Shown here piece after piece: positions 30,304 to 40,270 of a DNA stretch of 64,000 nt. Made by a program: the position numbers and the translations under genes. Origin of the DNA: DATKNA01 sp963786765 (GTDB lineage: Bacteria > Actinomycetota > Actinomycetes > Actinomycetales > Kineosporiaceae); assembly GCA_963786765.1 (NCBI GenBank), contig CAWBAJ010000031.1:43028-107027 (forward strand), in the 5' to 3' direction. Position 1 is the stretch's first letter. Each line of letters opens with the position of its first letter. The notes under the pieces are model-generated. The model was not told the origin of the DNA, did not search any database, and worked only from the letters and a program-made list of their open reading frames with translations.

Positions 30304-30965
30304 GCATCCCGCCGTCTGTGAGCACAGCGCCGCCTGTGAGCAGCTCGCCGCCTGTGAGCAGCGCCCCGGACGCGGAACCCGCGGCAGCCGGGATGGGCAG
30401 ACCCGCCGCAACTCCCGCGCTGCTCGCCGGGCTCGCCGGCGCGCTCGCCGTCCGCGTCGGGCTCGCGGGGACGACCGGCGTCCGCAGCGCGCCCGCCGGG
30501 CTGGTGTTCGCGGCGCTCCTGCTCGCCGTCGCACTCGGCGCGCGATCTCCCGGGGGGCTCCTCCCCGGGCCCGTCCGCCGGCAGGTTGCCGTTGGCTGCG
30601 CCGGTGCTCTCGTGCTCTGCGCGGTGCCGCTCACAGTCCACCTCCGGACGCCGGGCGGCGCGCTGCCGCTCGCGGACCTGCCGAGGTGGGCCGTCGTCGT
30701 GTCCGCCGTCGCGGTCGCCGAGGAGGTGCTCCTGCGGGGCGTGCTCTGGGACGTGACCGCCGTCCGCTGGGGTGATGTCGCGGCCCTGGCCGTGACGACC
30801 GCCGCCTTCGGGCTGCTGCACGTCCCCCTGTACGGGTGGGACGCCCTGCCGCTCGACCTCGCTGCGGGGTTGCTCCTCGGCGGGCTCCGCCTGGCAGCCG
30901 GCGGGTGGGGCGCCCCGGCCGTGGCACACACCCTCGCAGACCTCGCCGGGTGGTGGGTGCGGTGA
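30300..30965 (+). CDS. CPBP-family intramembrane protease (left copy)
   Basis: 221 aa. A Pro/Ser-rich N-terminus precedes about six helices. The Abi/CPBP catalytic motifs are present: EEVLLRG (EExxxR), FGLLHVPLYG and a late His in APAVAHTLADLAG. It is overlapped by 4 bp at both ends (ATGA, GTGA). Substrate unknown; such proteins process membrane peptides or prenyl-linked proteins. Confidence 0.85.
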   Translation: MSIPPSVSTAPPVSSSPPVSSAPDAEPAAAGMGRPAATPALLAGLAGALAVRVGLAGTTGVRSAPAGLVFAALLLAVALGARSPGGLLPGPVRRQVAVGCAGALVLCAVPLTVHLRTPGGALPLADLPRWAVVVSAVAVAEEVLLRGVLWDVTAVRWGDVAALAVTTAAFGLLHVPLYGWDALPLDLAAGLLLGGLRLAAGGWGAPAVAHTLADLAGWWVR

Positions 30966-31786
30966 GGTGGCTCCCCCGGCGCCGGCCCGGCTCGGCTGCC
31001 CTCGTGCTGGTCCTGGCGATCCTCGCCCTGGCCGCGACGGTGGCCGCGCGGCCCCCGCACGCGCCGCCGCTGTACGACGGACTCGGCTTTCCGGACGAGC
31101 CCTACCGCTGGGTGGTGCCTCCCCCCGGGAGCGCCCGCACGGCCGCCGCGACCGCCGCCGCCGCGACGCTGGCGATCTCCGGTGGGGCGACGCCGTCCGG
31201 CCAGGCGCTGAGCGCCGAGCAGGGGCCCCAAGTGGCGGTCGCCGTCCAGGACGGCGTCTTCTCGGTTCCCCACGGCGCCGTTTCCGTCGCCCTGCGCGCG
31301 GAGCCACGGCCGGTCCCCGCCACCCCGCCCGACCGGGGCCAGGTGGTCAGCAACCTCTACCAACTGACCGCGACGTCGGCCGGGCACCCCGTGTCGCTGG
31401 CCGCGGGGCACACCCTCCTGGTCAACTTGCGTGCCGAGTCGGCGACGGACCGGTCGGTGGTGATCTGCCGCTGGAGTGGAGGGCGGTGGGAGCAGGTGCC
31501 GACCGAGCAGGTCGGTGCCGACGTCTACGCCTCCCGGCTGGACACCCTCGGCGCCGTCGCAGTCGTGCGGCTCGACCCTGGGGTGAGGCCGACGGTGAGC
31601 CCGGTCACGAAGGCCGCGGACGGGCAGGGGGCAGTCTCCGCGGCCGGCGCCGTCGGCACGCCGGCAGGCGCTGCGACGGGGGGCGGACCGGCAGCGAACG
31701 CACTCCTGCTCGGCCTCGGCGGGCTCGTGGTCGCGCTGGCCGGCGGGCTCCTGCTCGTCAGGAGGAGGAGCGCGGGCGAAGGCTGA
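30962..31786 (+). CDS. Membrane-anchored extracellular protein (left copy)
   Basis: 274 aa. The N-terminal signal helix (SAALVLVLAILALAATVAA) and a C-terminal helix followed by LLLVRRRS suggest an outward-facing protein anchored by its C-terminus. The body carries PLYDGLGFPDEPYRWV and is Ala/Thr/Val-rich. No known domain was recognised. The GTG start overlaps the CPBP stop by 4 bp. Confidence 0.7.
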   Translation: MRWLPRRRPGSAALVLVLAILALAATVAARPPHAPPLYDGLGFPDEPYRWVVPPPGSARTAAATAAAATLAISGGATPSGQALSAEQGPQVAVAVQDGVFSVPHGAVSVALRAEPRPVPATPPDRGQVVSNLYQLTATSAGHPVSLAAGHTLLVNLRAESATDRSVVICRWSGGRWEQVPTEQVGADVYASRLDTLGAVAVVRLDPGVRPTVSPVTKAADGQGAVSAAGAVGTPAGAATGGGPAANALLLGLGGLVVALAGGLLLVRRRSAGEG

Positions 31787-31848
31787 GTGGATGCCCGGGC
31801 TGCTTCCCCTGCGCATCAGGTGGGCGCAGAATGGCCCGGGAGGCAGGA

Positions 31849-32391
31849 ATGGGACGTTTCTCCGTCACAGTCGTGTTCGAGGTGCCCCTCGGGAAGTCCC
31901 CGCGCGGGCCGGACGTGCTCGAGCGCATGGTGCTGCCCGACCGCGCCGTCCATCGCTTCAGCTATTGCGACGGGCGCAGCCTCACGGCGGTTGTCGACTG
32001 GCGCTCCCCCCGCCCCGAGCAGGCCTGCGCGGATGCCGTCCTCGGCATCCGGCTCGTCTGGGCCCAGATCACCGGCCACGATCCCGGGCTGCCGCTGAGC
32101 GTCCGCGTCCGGGCACTGGACCTTCCCGCACGCGTCTCCGCGGGCGTCCGGGGCCGGGAGTTCCGGTGGATTCCCGGCTCGACCGGGCAGGGCCGGCTCG
32201 TCCCGCTCGATGGTCCGCAGACCTGGGGGCCGGACGACGACGTGCCGCCACCCTCCGGCGACGACGGCGGGCTCGCCGGCGTGCGCGAGCCCCGGCGTCC
32301 GAAGCCGTCGCCCGGGTCCGCAACGGTCTCGCTGGAGGAGCCGCGGCTCGTTCTCAGGGACCTCAGTTCTGTAGGGACCTCAGGTCTGTAG
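31849..32391 (+). CDS. Hypothetical protein (left copy)
   Basis: 180 aa. FSVTVVFEVPLGKSPRGPDVLERMV and HRFSYCDGRSLTAVVDWRSP form an alpha/beta N-terminal region; the C-terminal third is Pro/Gly-rich and low in complexity. The last residues are encoded by the 17-bp tandem repeat, so the end of the protein depends on repeat copy number. A start at 31831 is also possible. Confidence 0.6.
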   Translation: MGRFSVTVVFEVPLGKSPRGPDVLERMVLPDRAVHRFSYCDGRSLTAVVDWRSPRPEQACADAVLGIRLVWAQITGHDPGLPLSVRVRALDLPARVSAGVRGREFRWIPGSTGQGRLVPLDGPQTWGPDDDVPPPSGDDGGLAGVREPRRPKPSPGSATVSLEEPRLVLRDLSSVGTSGL

Positions 32392-32447
32392 GGACCTCAG
32401 TTGTAGGGACCTCAGTCTGTAGGGACCTCAGGTCTGTAGGGACATCC
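32356..32447 (+). repeat. About five 15-17-bp tandem repeats (left copy)
   Basis: The unit AGGGACCTCAGTTCTGT begins at 32356, 32373, 32390, 32405 and 32421, with unit lengths 17, 17, 15, 16 and 17, then fades at 32438 (AGGGACATCC). It lies between the small hypothetical gene and the cyclase gene. Confidence 0.95.
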
Positions 32448-32491
32448 GGATCGTCCTGTTCTGTCGACGCTTGCGCGTTCCGTCCGACAGG

Positions 32492-33328
32492 ATGTTCGCC
32501 GTGGATCTGCGCATGCGTCGACGTGGTCTGTTCGGGGTCGCCGCCGGGGCCCCCCTGCTGATGGGGGCGGGCCGGTCCTCCTCGTCGACGGAGGCCCGGC
32601 TGCCGCGGGGGTACCAGGACGTGGACCCCCGGACCGCCCGGCGGGTGCCGCTCTGGCAGACCCTCAGCCCCCAGGACCCGCTGTTCCCGGGCGACCCCAA
32701 GTTCACCTACCGGATCGTCGACACCATCCCCGAGGACGGCTACCTCCTCGAGCAGATCACCAGCCTCGGCACGCATACGGGCACGCACATCAGCGCCCCG
32801 GCGCACTTCCACCAGGGCGCCCCCTACCTCAACCAGCTCGACGAGAGCTGGACGTTGATGCCTCTGGTGGTGATCGACGTCCGGGAGCGCATCGCGAAGG
32901 ACGGCGGCGATTTCGCGATCGGCGTGGAAGACCTGCAGCACTTCGAGCGGTGCCACGGCCGCATCCCTCGCGGCGGCTGCGTCCTCCTTCTCACGGGCTT
33001 CGCGCGCCTCTACTTCCGGCCGACGCGTCCGGGTCCCGCGAACGACTACTTCGACCCTGCGCCCGGCTTCGACGGGAACGCGGTGACCTGGCTGTTCGAC
33101 AAGCGATCCATCAAGGCCACCGGCTCGGACACCTTCGGTCCGGACGCGACGTCGGACGAGGACTTCTCCGCCACGTCCATCACCTTGGCCAAGGGCGGTA
33201 TCACGGTGGAAAACGTCGGACCGGGGCTCGCGGAGATGCGCCCGTTCGGCGACTGGGTCTCGATCAACGGCGCCCGGCCCCGGTTCTCCGGCTTTCAGAT
33301 GGGGATCACGGGCTTCACCAAGCCCTGA
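32492..33328 (+). CDS. Cyclase-family (kynurenine formamidase-like) exported protein (left copy)
   Basis: 278 aa. A twin-arginine-type start (MRRRGLFGVAAGAPLLMG) suggests export. The metal site region reads HTGTHISAPAHF (His95, His99, His105); the Asp usual at the position of Ser101 in HxGTHxDxPxHF is missing. The rest (GGCVLLLTGFARLYF, NAVTWLFDKRSIKATGSDTFGPD) fits the cyclase fold (PF04199). Function is therefore uncertain. It is convergent with the GGDEF-EAL gene and overlaps its end. Confidence 0.8.
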   Translation: MFAVDLRMRRRGLFGVAAGAPLLMGAGRSSSSTEARLPRGYQDVDPRTARRVPLWQTLSPQDPLFPGDPKFTYRIVDTIPEDGYLLEQITSLGTHTGTHISAPAHFHQGAPYLNQLDESWTLMPLVVIDVRERIAKDGGDFAIGVEDLQHFERCHGRIPRGGCVLLLTGFARLYFRPTRPGPANDYFDPAPGFDGNAVTWLFDKRSIKATGSDTFGPDATSDEDFSATSITLAKGGITVENVGPGLAEMRPFGDWVSINGARPRFSGFQMGITGFTKP

Positions 33329-35811
33329 CCCGCTGGAGCGTCGGCGCCCCCGCGCCGGCCGGAACGGTGCACCGGCCGGTCGCCGAGGCCGCCAGGTCCC
33401 GCGCTGGAAGCGGGGGCGAGTACAGGAAGCCCTGAACATAGTCGCAACCGAGGGCGGCCAGCCGCGCGGCCTGCTGCGGCTGCTCCACGCCCTCGGCGAT
33501 GATCGGGATCCCGAGCCGGCGTGCCATGTGGACCGCGCCGTGGCTGATCGCCTGCGCGCGGCCGGCGTCGGCCACACCCGCGACGAGGGCACGGTCGAGC
33601 TTGAGGATGTCGACCGGCAGCCGCAGCAGGTGGTTGAGATTGCTGTGACCAGCGCCGAAGTCGTCCAGCGCCACACGTACGCCGAGCTCGCGCACGCCCT
33701 CGAGGATGTCCGCGGCCGCCGCGAAGTCGTCGATGCGGCCGGTCTCCGTCACCTCCAGGACCAGCGCGCTCCCCGCCACGCCGTAATCGCTCAGGGCCTG
33801 CCTGACCGCAAGGACGAGTCCCGGCGTGACCAGCAAAGAGGCCGGGACGTTGACGTGCACGACGAGGTGCGGCCAACCCCCGGCCCGGACAACTGACAGA
33901 TCCTGGCAGGCCCGCGCGAGGATCCAGTCCTGCAATCGCTCCATCAGGCCTGCCCTCTCCGCGGTCTGCACGAGGAACTCGGGCGCAACGCCGCCGGGGT
34001 CCCGCTGCCAGCGGGCCAGCGCCTCGACCGCGACCATGGCGCCGTCGGACAGTCGCACGATGGGCTGGTAGACCAGTTCCAGGGGGCCGGAGGCGGCGGA
34101 GACGTCGGACCCGCCGGAGCCCTCGGGTGCTGCCGGGGGCGCGTGCAGGGCCCGCCCGAGCACGCTCGCCACGTCCTCGACGGGATCGCCGCCGCCCTGG
34201 ACGTGCGTCACCATGTGCCCCTTGCCGGCGTGCTTGGCGCTGTACATGGCGGCGTCCGCCTGATGCAGGACGAGCTCGGCCGTGAGGGCCCGCTCGCCCG
34301 GCTCCGCAACGAAGAGCCCTGCGCTCGCCCGCGGGATCACCTGCTGCCCGGCGAGCAGCACCGGCCGGCCCAGGTGCGCGAGAAGGGCTTCGCAGGTGGA
34401 CTGCGCCGAACCGGGGGGATCGGTGGGCGCCGCCAGCAGGACCACGGAGAACTCGTCCCCGCCGAGCCGCGCGACGGTGTCGCCGTTCCGGACGCCCCGG
34501 CGCAACCTCTGGGCGGTGACCTTGAGCAGCTCGTCGCCCGCGGCGTGCCCGAGGGTGTCGTTGACCTCCTTGAAGTCGTCCAGGTCGAAGAAAAGCACCG
34601 CCAGGCGGCCGTCGCCGCCGACGTGCTGCTCCACCGCGCGCTCGAGCCGCTCACGGAACAGGGCGCGGTTCGGCAGCCCCGTGAGCCAGTCGTGGAACGC
34701 CTGATGGTGCAGCCGCTCCTGGCCTTCGCGCACCTTGCGCAGCAGGTCCAGGTTCTCCAGCAGCGTCAGGAGCTGACGGAGGACGACGAGCGCTGCGACC
34801 ACGACGAGGCCGTAGGTCTCGGTGGTGCCGACGCTCGTGCCGGTGGCCTGCTGCACCACCACGAGAAGCCCGGTCGCTGCGAGCGGCACGTAGGGCAGGG
34901 CGGTGAACCACCGGGCCTCGCGCGCCTGTTCCGCCGGCGAGCTGGTCCGGGTGGCCGGCTCAGGCGCGAGCGCCGCGAGCCCGATCAGCACGGGACCCGT
35001 CATGAATCCGACGTCGAACAACGGCGGCATGTCCGGCCAGCCCAGCGAGACGAGGTACAGGAAGCAGCTGTCGGACACCGACAGCGCCACGAGGCCGGCG
35101 CCGAGCAGCAGGAGTACCTGGGGGCGCCGGGGGCGCCGGAAGACCGCGATGAGCAGGACGATGACAACCATGATCAGGTCGGTCAGCGGGTATCCGACAG
35201 CGACGGCGAACTCGGCGCTGGTCGGAGCGCCCCGGTGCACGGCGGCGCCGAGCGATGTGGACCAGGCGAGCACGAACAGCGAGCCGACGACCACCAGTGC
35301 GTCGAGGCTCAGCAGGAGGCGGGCCCGGCGTCCCCCCAGCACCGACCCGGTGACGACGTGCTCCGGGGCGGCCCCGAGGTCGTCGGCAGGAGCAGGACGG
35401 CCGGGACGACGAACAGCGGCAACATGAAGTAGCCCACGTCGGCGAGCGAGGGCGAGGGCAGGGGCGGTCCCCGACGAGCTGGTACCAGGACCACACGGCC
35501 TGCCCACAGGCCCAGCCCGTGATCCCGACGAACAGCAGCAGCCGCCACAGCCACACCCCGGCCGTGCGCCCTTCGCGCACGTCCCGGCGCCACGTCGACC
35601 AGCAGCACCAGGACGCGAAGACCGCCCCGCCCAACTGGGCCCCATCGTCCACCGCCTGGGAGGCGTAGGGGCCGAGGACGCCGGAGGTGGCAAGGAGCAC
35701 GCAGGCCGGGAGCACGACTGCCGCCCCGACGGCGGCCCTGCGCAGGCGCCGCCGGTCAGCCAGGCGCCGCCGGTCAGCGAGGCGCCGGTCGATGCCCCCC
35801 ACCCTCACCAC
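33315..35811 (-). CDS. GGDEF-EAL cyclic-di-GMP protein with membrane sensor (left copy, frameshifted)
   Basis: About 830 aa after repair. Eight or nine N-terminal helices form a membrane sensor, followed by a GGDEF domain with FFDLDDFKEVNDTLGH and the active-site motif LGGDEF, then an EAL domain with VEALARW, VTETGRIDDF and DDFGAGHSNL. Both enzyme motifs look intact, so it could make or break c-di-GMP. The N-terminal part is split by two single-base slips near 35462 and 35370; the same slips occur in the right copy. Confidence 0.85.
35746..35793 (+). repeat. Short repeat encoding Arg-rich N-terminus of the GGDEF-EAL protein
   Basis: GCGCCGCCGGTCAG with AGGC spacers occurs about three times. 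In the protein it encodes RRLADRRRLADRRRL. The right arm has a shorter, altered version. Confidence 0.7.
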
Positions 35812-35973
35812 CTGTCGCGCCGGAGATCCTCCCCGGGTTCAGCGTGCCGTGCCGGGGTGGAGCCGTCAACGCAGCGTCCGGCGCCTTCCCGTGGCCTGCC
35901 GACGCCGCCAAGGCACGGGCCTGCCTGTGGGGTCACCTGGCTCAGGGTCGCGGCTCGTGTTCAATGGTGTCCG

Positions 35974-37478
35974 ATGAGCGGCGCGTCCTGGCGGGAGGAG
36001 CCGCCCGAGCACGTGGACGTACTGATCGTCGGGGCCGGGCTGTCGGGCATCGGGGCCGCTTGCCGGCTACGGATGGACCGGCCCGGCACCAGCCTCGCCG
36101 TCCTGGAGTCGCGCCAGGCGATGGGCGGCACCTGGGATCTGTTCCGCTACCCCGGCGTCCGCTCCGACTCCGACATGTTCACGCTGGGATTCTCCTTCCG
36201 TCCCTGGGAGGAGCCGAAGGCCATCGCCGACGGCCCATCCATCGTGCGCTACATCGAGCGGACGGCCCGGGACTGCGGCGTCGCGGACGCGGTGCGGTAC
36301 GGCCACACCGTCGAGTCGGCGTCCTGGTCCACGCCGGACGCCAGGTGGACGGTGCGCTCAAGGCGCACCGCCACCGGCACCGGCACCGGCACCGGCACCG
36401 GCACCGAGTCGTCGAGATCACCTGCCGGTTCCTCTACATGTGCACGGGCTACTACCGGTACTCCGCCGGATACACGCCCTCCTTCGAGGGCGCCGGCGAC
36501 TTCGAGGGCACCGTCGTGCACCCGCAGCACTGGCCGGAGGACCTCGACGTCTCGGGCAAGAGGGTCGTGGTCATCGGCAGCGGGGCCACGGCGGTGACGC
36601 TCGTGCCGGCCCTGACCCGGGCCGATGCGCACGTGACGATGCTGCAGCGGACGCCGACCTACATCATGAGCCTGCCCTCGCGTGACCCACTCGCCGATCG
36701 GCTGCGCAGCCTGTTGCCGGCCCGGCGTGCCTACGATCTGGTCCGCTGGAAGAACGTGCTGGTGATGACCGCGAGCTACCAGTTGAGCCGGCGCGCGCCG
36801 GCGGCGATGAAGGCGCTTGTCCGTCGCGGCCTGCTCCGCGAGCTGCCGCCCGACTTCGACCTCGAGACACACTTCACCCCGCCGTACGACCCGTGGGACC
36901 AGCGCCTGTGCGTCGTCCCGGACGGCGACCTCTTCGCCGCCGTCCGGGCCGGCACCGCCTCGATCGTGACCGGCGTGATCGACCGGTTCACGTCGAAGGG
37001 CGTGCTGCTGCGCTCGGGGGACGAGCTGCCCGCGGACGTCGTCGTCACCGCGACCGGCCTCCAGTTGCAGGTGCTCGGCGGGGCGCTGATCGAGGTCGAC
37101 GGGCGGACGATCGACCCGGCGGAGACGGTCGGCTACAAGGGGATGATGGTCAGCGGGGTCCCGAACCTGGCCATCGCGCTGGGCTACACGAACGCCTCGT
37201 GGACGCTCAAGTGCGACCTCATCGCCGAGTACGTCGTCCGGTTGCTCGACCACATGCAGCGCAACGGCTACCGGTCGGTGACGCCGGTCGAGCCGCCGGC
37301 GTCGGTTCCGCGCCGGCCGTTCATCGACCTGACGAGCGGCTACGTGCAGCGTGCGTCGGCCAGGATCCCCAGACAGGGCGCCCGGGCGCCGTGGCGGGTC
37401 CACCAGAACTGGCTGCTCGACCGGCGGCTGTACCGGCGGAGCCGGCTCGACGACGAGGGCGTCGTCTTCGGCCGCTGA
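35974..37478 (+). CDS. Flavin-containing monooxygenase, Baeyer-Villiger-like (left copy, frameshifted)
   Basis: About 500 aa. The FAD motif VLIVGAGLSGIGAACRL lies near the start, the second nucleotide motif VVVIGSGATAVTLVPAL in the middle, and between them FEGTVVHPQHWPEDL resembles the BVMO fingerprint FxGxxxHxxxW. It probably oxygenates ketones or similar substrates with NADPH. The frame breaks inside a hexanucleotide run (GGCACC) at about 36373-36405 and continues as VVEITCRFLYMCTGYYRYS. Confidence 0.82.
36373..36405 (+). repeat. Hexanucleotide microsatellite in the monooxygenase gene
   Basis: CACCGG is repeated about five times in succession. It coincides with the frame break, and the run differs in length and sequence in the right arm (about 56525-56570). 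Confidence 0.9.
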
Positions 37479-37511
37479 CACGTCGGCTCAGGGGCTACCT
37501 GAGTGCTCGCG
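37479..37511. terminator. Possible bidirectional terminator between convergent genes
   Basis: CTCAGG-GGCTA-CCTGAG forms a 6-bp stem between the converging monooxygenase and methyltransferase genes. The right arm keeps the stem with a different loop (TGCC). Confidence 0.4.
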
Positions 37512-38605
37512 CTACTCCGGCAGCCGCCCGACGACCACGTCACGCACGATCGAGGCGTCGACCCGGTGCGTCAGGTCGCGGTAGGGGCCCTCGTCGAGCG
37601 GTTGCAGACCCGCGGCCGCGAACAGGTGCACGAGCTCAGCACGCGGCGCCACCAGGGTGTTCCAGGCGATGCCGACCGCGCCGCCGGGACGCAGCAGCCG
37701 GGTCCACACCGGCAGGGCCTGCTCGAGCAGGGCGACGGGACTGCGCGCCGTCCGCCCGGACGCGCCGGCCCGGCTCGCGTGCTGCACGCCGTACGGCGCG
37801 TCGGTGACCACGACGTCGACGGACCCGCGCCTCAAGAAGTCCGGGGTCCGGAGGGTGTCCGCGTGCAGCACCGTCACCCGCTGCACCTCGCCCGCCCGGT
37901 ACTGGTCCTTGGAGGCCGCGAACTCGGCCTCGAAGCGGCGCCGAGCATCACCCCGGAGCGGCGCACCGGCCCGAACGTCGCCTTGTGCTTGAGCCGCTTG
38001 CGTTCCAGCCACGTCCGCAGGAACGTCGCGTACGCCTCGACGTCCTTGCCGTCCTGCTCGACGCCGATCGCGTCGTGCCCTGTCAGGAGCGCCTGGTTGA
38101 GGGTCGTGCCGCGCCCGCACAGCGGATCCAGCACCACGAGCCCGCCCCGCGTGAGGCGCGGCGCGGCGGCCGACGACGCGACCGTCACGTTGAGCAGGAG
38201 CCGGGTGAACTGCTCGTTCGTCTTGCCGGCGTACTTCTGCACCGTGACCAGGTCGTCGTCCAGCCGCTCGGCCGCAGGGACCGCGACCGGCCGCAGCAGC
38301 CGCCCCTCGAGCTCGAAGAGGGCGTAGTGCACGGACACGTGCGCGAGAACGGCGAGGTCCTCGGGCCGCGGCGCCTCGCCGTCCGGGGTGGAGGTGTCGC
38401 CGGCCGGGGTGGAGGTGTCCCCGTCCAGAGTGAAGGTGAGGTACGGGACGCCGGCGAGCTCGGTGGACCCGGTCTCGCGCAGCCTCCCGCCGAGCAGACC
38501 GGCGGCGAGTATCCGCAGCTCGGCGAGCGCGAGGCCGGGGGCCGACGCGCGGTAGACCCGGTTCGCGCTGGGCAGGGCCAGCAGGGCGTACCGGCGGCTG
38601 CTCAC
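37512..38605 (-). CDS. Trm11-like SAM-dependent RNA methyltransferase (left copy, one frameshift)
   Basis: About 364 aa. The SAM motif LDPLCGRGTTLNQALL and the catalytic motif VVVTDAPYGVQHA place it with UPF0020/Trm11-type N2-guanine methyltransferases acting on tRNA or rRNA. The frame slips once near 37940 (after GVMLG). The right copy is intact at that site but slips elsewhere, so a composite gives the full protein. Confidence 0.8.
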
Positions 38606-38628
38606 GCCCGAACGCTAGTCGCCGTTGG

Positions 38629-40047
38629 TCAGCCCACGCTCGTCGGCTTGTACTCCCAGTGCCACGGTTCGTACGGTCCGCTGCCGAAGCGGCGGGCCCA
38701 GGCCGGGTTCTGCCAGCCGTAGCCGGGGGCATGCTCGCGCAGCCAGCCGTAGGTGGCAGAGCCGGCACCGTCCTCGACGCCGTCGCAGAGGTCCACGGCC
38801 AGTCCCAAGCCGTGCTCGCTCGTGCCCGGTCGGGCCGCGTACCCGCCGCGCAGGGCCTTGATCCGGTACTGCTGCGACAAGGAGCGGTACGCGTCGTTGA
38901 AGCACATCGGGTGCCCGAAGCGCTTCTTGTAGGAGTCGTTGAGCTTGGCAATGGCGAGAGCCGCGTCCGAGCGGAGCTGGCGCTTGGGGTCCCAGAGCGT
39001 GCAGAGCATCGAGGCCGGCAGCCGGCCGTTCTGGATGCCGCGCAGGTCGGGGACCTTTCCGTCGCACCCCGGGAGCACAGATCGGGTGGTGCTGCGGGAG
39101 GCGCGGCCGCTCGCCGTCACCCGGATCCGACGCGCCGCCAGCGCGTTCGGGACCTCGGCCACCGGCGCCTCCTGCGGCAGCAGCCGGCGGTCGCCAAGGG
39201 CGGTCAACGTGGCGGTCAACGAGGGGGTCACCACCGGTGCGACCGGCGGCAGGGGCGTCAGAGCCGCAGCAGCCGCCGCGTGCCCGGTCGCGGTCGACTG
39301 CCGGGCCCCCGGGACCAGACCGAGCGCCCCGGCGAGCGGCACCGCGATCGTGGCGAGACCGAGTGCGCCGGCGATGCCGGCCTGCGGGAGCGTGTTGATC
39401 GCGCGCCGCGACTCCCGCTCGGCGACCGCCTTTGCTGCGCGCTGCGTGGTCTGCGCCTGCGCGCGCGCCTTCCCGCGCGGGCGTCGCAGCGGCTGGACCG
39501 GCGCCGGCCGTCGCTGGCCGTCCGTCGTGGCGTCCACGCCGTCGAGACCCGGCACGGCGTCCAGGATCGTGGGGGCGACGAGGCCGGCATCGACGTCGAG
39601 CGACGGGACGTCGAGCGAGGGGACCGCGGGCGAGGGGACGTCGAGGAAGAGCGGGTCGAGGTCGAGGCCGAGCGCGCCGACGGCCTCGACATCCAGGCTG
39701 CACGTCGTCGCGGCCGGGTCGACGAGAGGCTTGGGCGCAGTCGCCTGCGGGGCGGCCGCGACGTGTTCCTCCGTCGGCCTCGCCGCCGCCCACGCGGCGG
39801 CCACCCGCGAGCCGGCCACCCGCGAGCCGGCCACCGGTCGATGCACCGGGAGCGCAGAACCGGCCGCGGAATGGAGGCCGCCGAGATCGTCGACGTGGCC
39901 CTGCCGGGGCTGGGTGGATGCCGTATGACCGGCAACGGGGCCGCGGGTCCGCAGATCGCGCCTCCGCTGGAGCGGAGGGTGCGCCGACGGCCGGGTGCGC
40001 AGGGCGGTGGGGGCATCCGCCGGCGTGTCGGCGCGGTGCGACGGCAC
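38629..40047 (-). CDS. D-Ala-D-Ala carboxypeptidase-like protein, M15B/VanY type (left copy)
   Basis: 472 aa. The C-terminal 130 aa hold the M15B zinc motifs SEHGLGLAVDLCD and EPWHWEY. The N-terminal 330 aa are low-complexity and include the acidic stretch FLDVPSPAVPSLDVPSLDVD and one membrane helix (AGIAGALGLATIAVPLAGALGL), so the enzyme domain likely faces outward. It should trim peptidoglycan stem peptides. The GTG at 40047 has GGGAGG 8 nt upstream. Confidence 0.85.
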   Translation of the reverse strand: MPSHRADTPADAPTALRTRPSAHPPLQRRRDLRTRGPVAGHTASTQPRQGHVDDLGGLHSAAGSALPVHRPVAGSRVAGSRVAAAWAAARPTEEHVAAAPQATAPKPLVDPAATTCSLDVEAVGALGLDLDPLFLDVPSPAVPSLDVPSLDVDAGLVAPTILDAVPGLDGVDATTDGQRRPAPVQPLRRPRGKARAQAQTTQRAAKAVAERESRRAINTLPQAGIAGALGLATIAVPLAGALGLVPGARQSTATGHAAAAAALTPLPPVAPVVTPSLTATLTALGDRRLLPQEAPVAEVPNALAARRIRVTASGRASRSTTRSVLPGCDGKVPDLRGIQNGRLPASMLCTLWDPKRQLRSDAALAIAKLNDSYKKRFGHPMCFNDAYRSLSQQYRIKALRGGYAARPGTSEHGLGLAVDLCDGVEDGAGSATYGWLREHAPGYGWQNPAWARRFGSGPYEPWHWEYKPTSVG

Positions 40048-40270
40048 GAACTGACCTCCCGCAGGACAGCGTGGACAGGGCGAGAATCACGGACCGTGAG
40101 CTCAAGAGTCACGGAACTATAAAGGCCGGTCCCTGTCACCCACCAACCATCGGGCGTGTTCAGGAGCAGGGGATCCTTCGAGCGGTCATCCTCCCGCAGG
40201 TGGGAGTTATCCGAGCGTCAAGGCGGCGTGAAAAGAGGCGAATAGTGCGGCCACCCCTGGGTGCCGGGGG
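40048..40270. promoter_or_regulatory. Upstream region of the M15 peptidase gene (left copy)
   Basis: A 223-bp gap. On the minus strand TTTATAGT lies about 85 bp upstream of the start and may be a -10 element. Near-palindromic sequence around GAGCTCACGGTCCGTGA follows it. I found no riboswitch consensus. Confidence 0.35.

Noticed and set aside
28767..30965. A 732-aa open frame ending as the CPBP protease
   Set aside because: Its first 500 residues are an Arg/Pro-rich shadow of the membrane protein gene; the real protease starts at 30300.
32356..32447. CRISPR-like array
   Set aside because: The 17-bp units are directly adjacent, with no unique spacers and no cas genes nearby.
40048..40270. 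c-di-AMP (ydaO-type) riboswitch upstream of the M15 peptidase
   Set aside because: Such riboswitches precede cell-wall hydrolases in actinobacteria, but the conserved core sequences are not present here.
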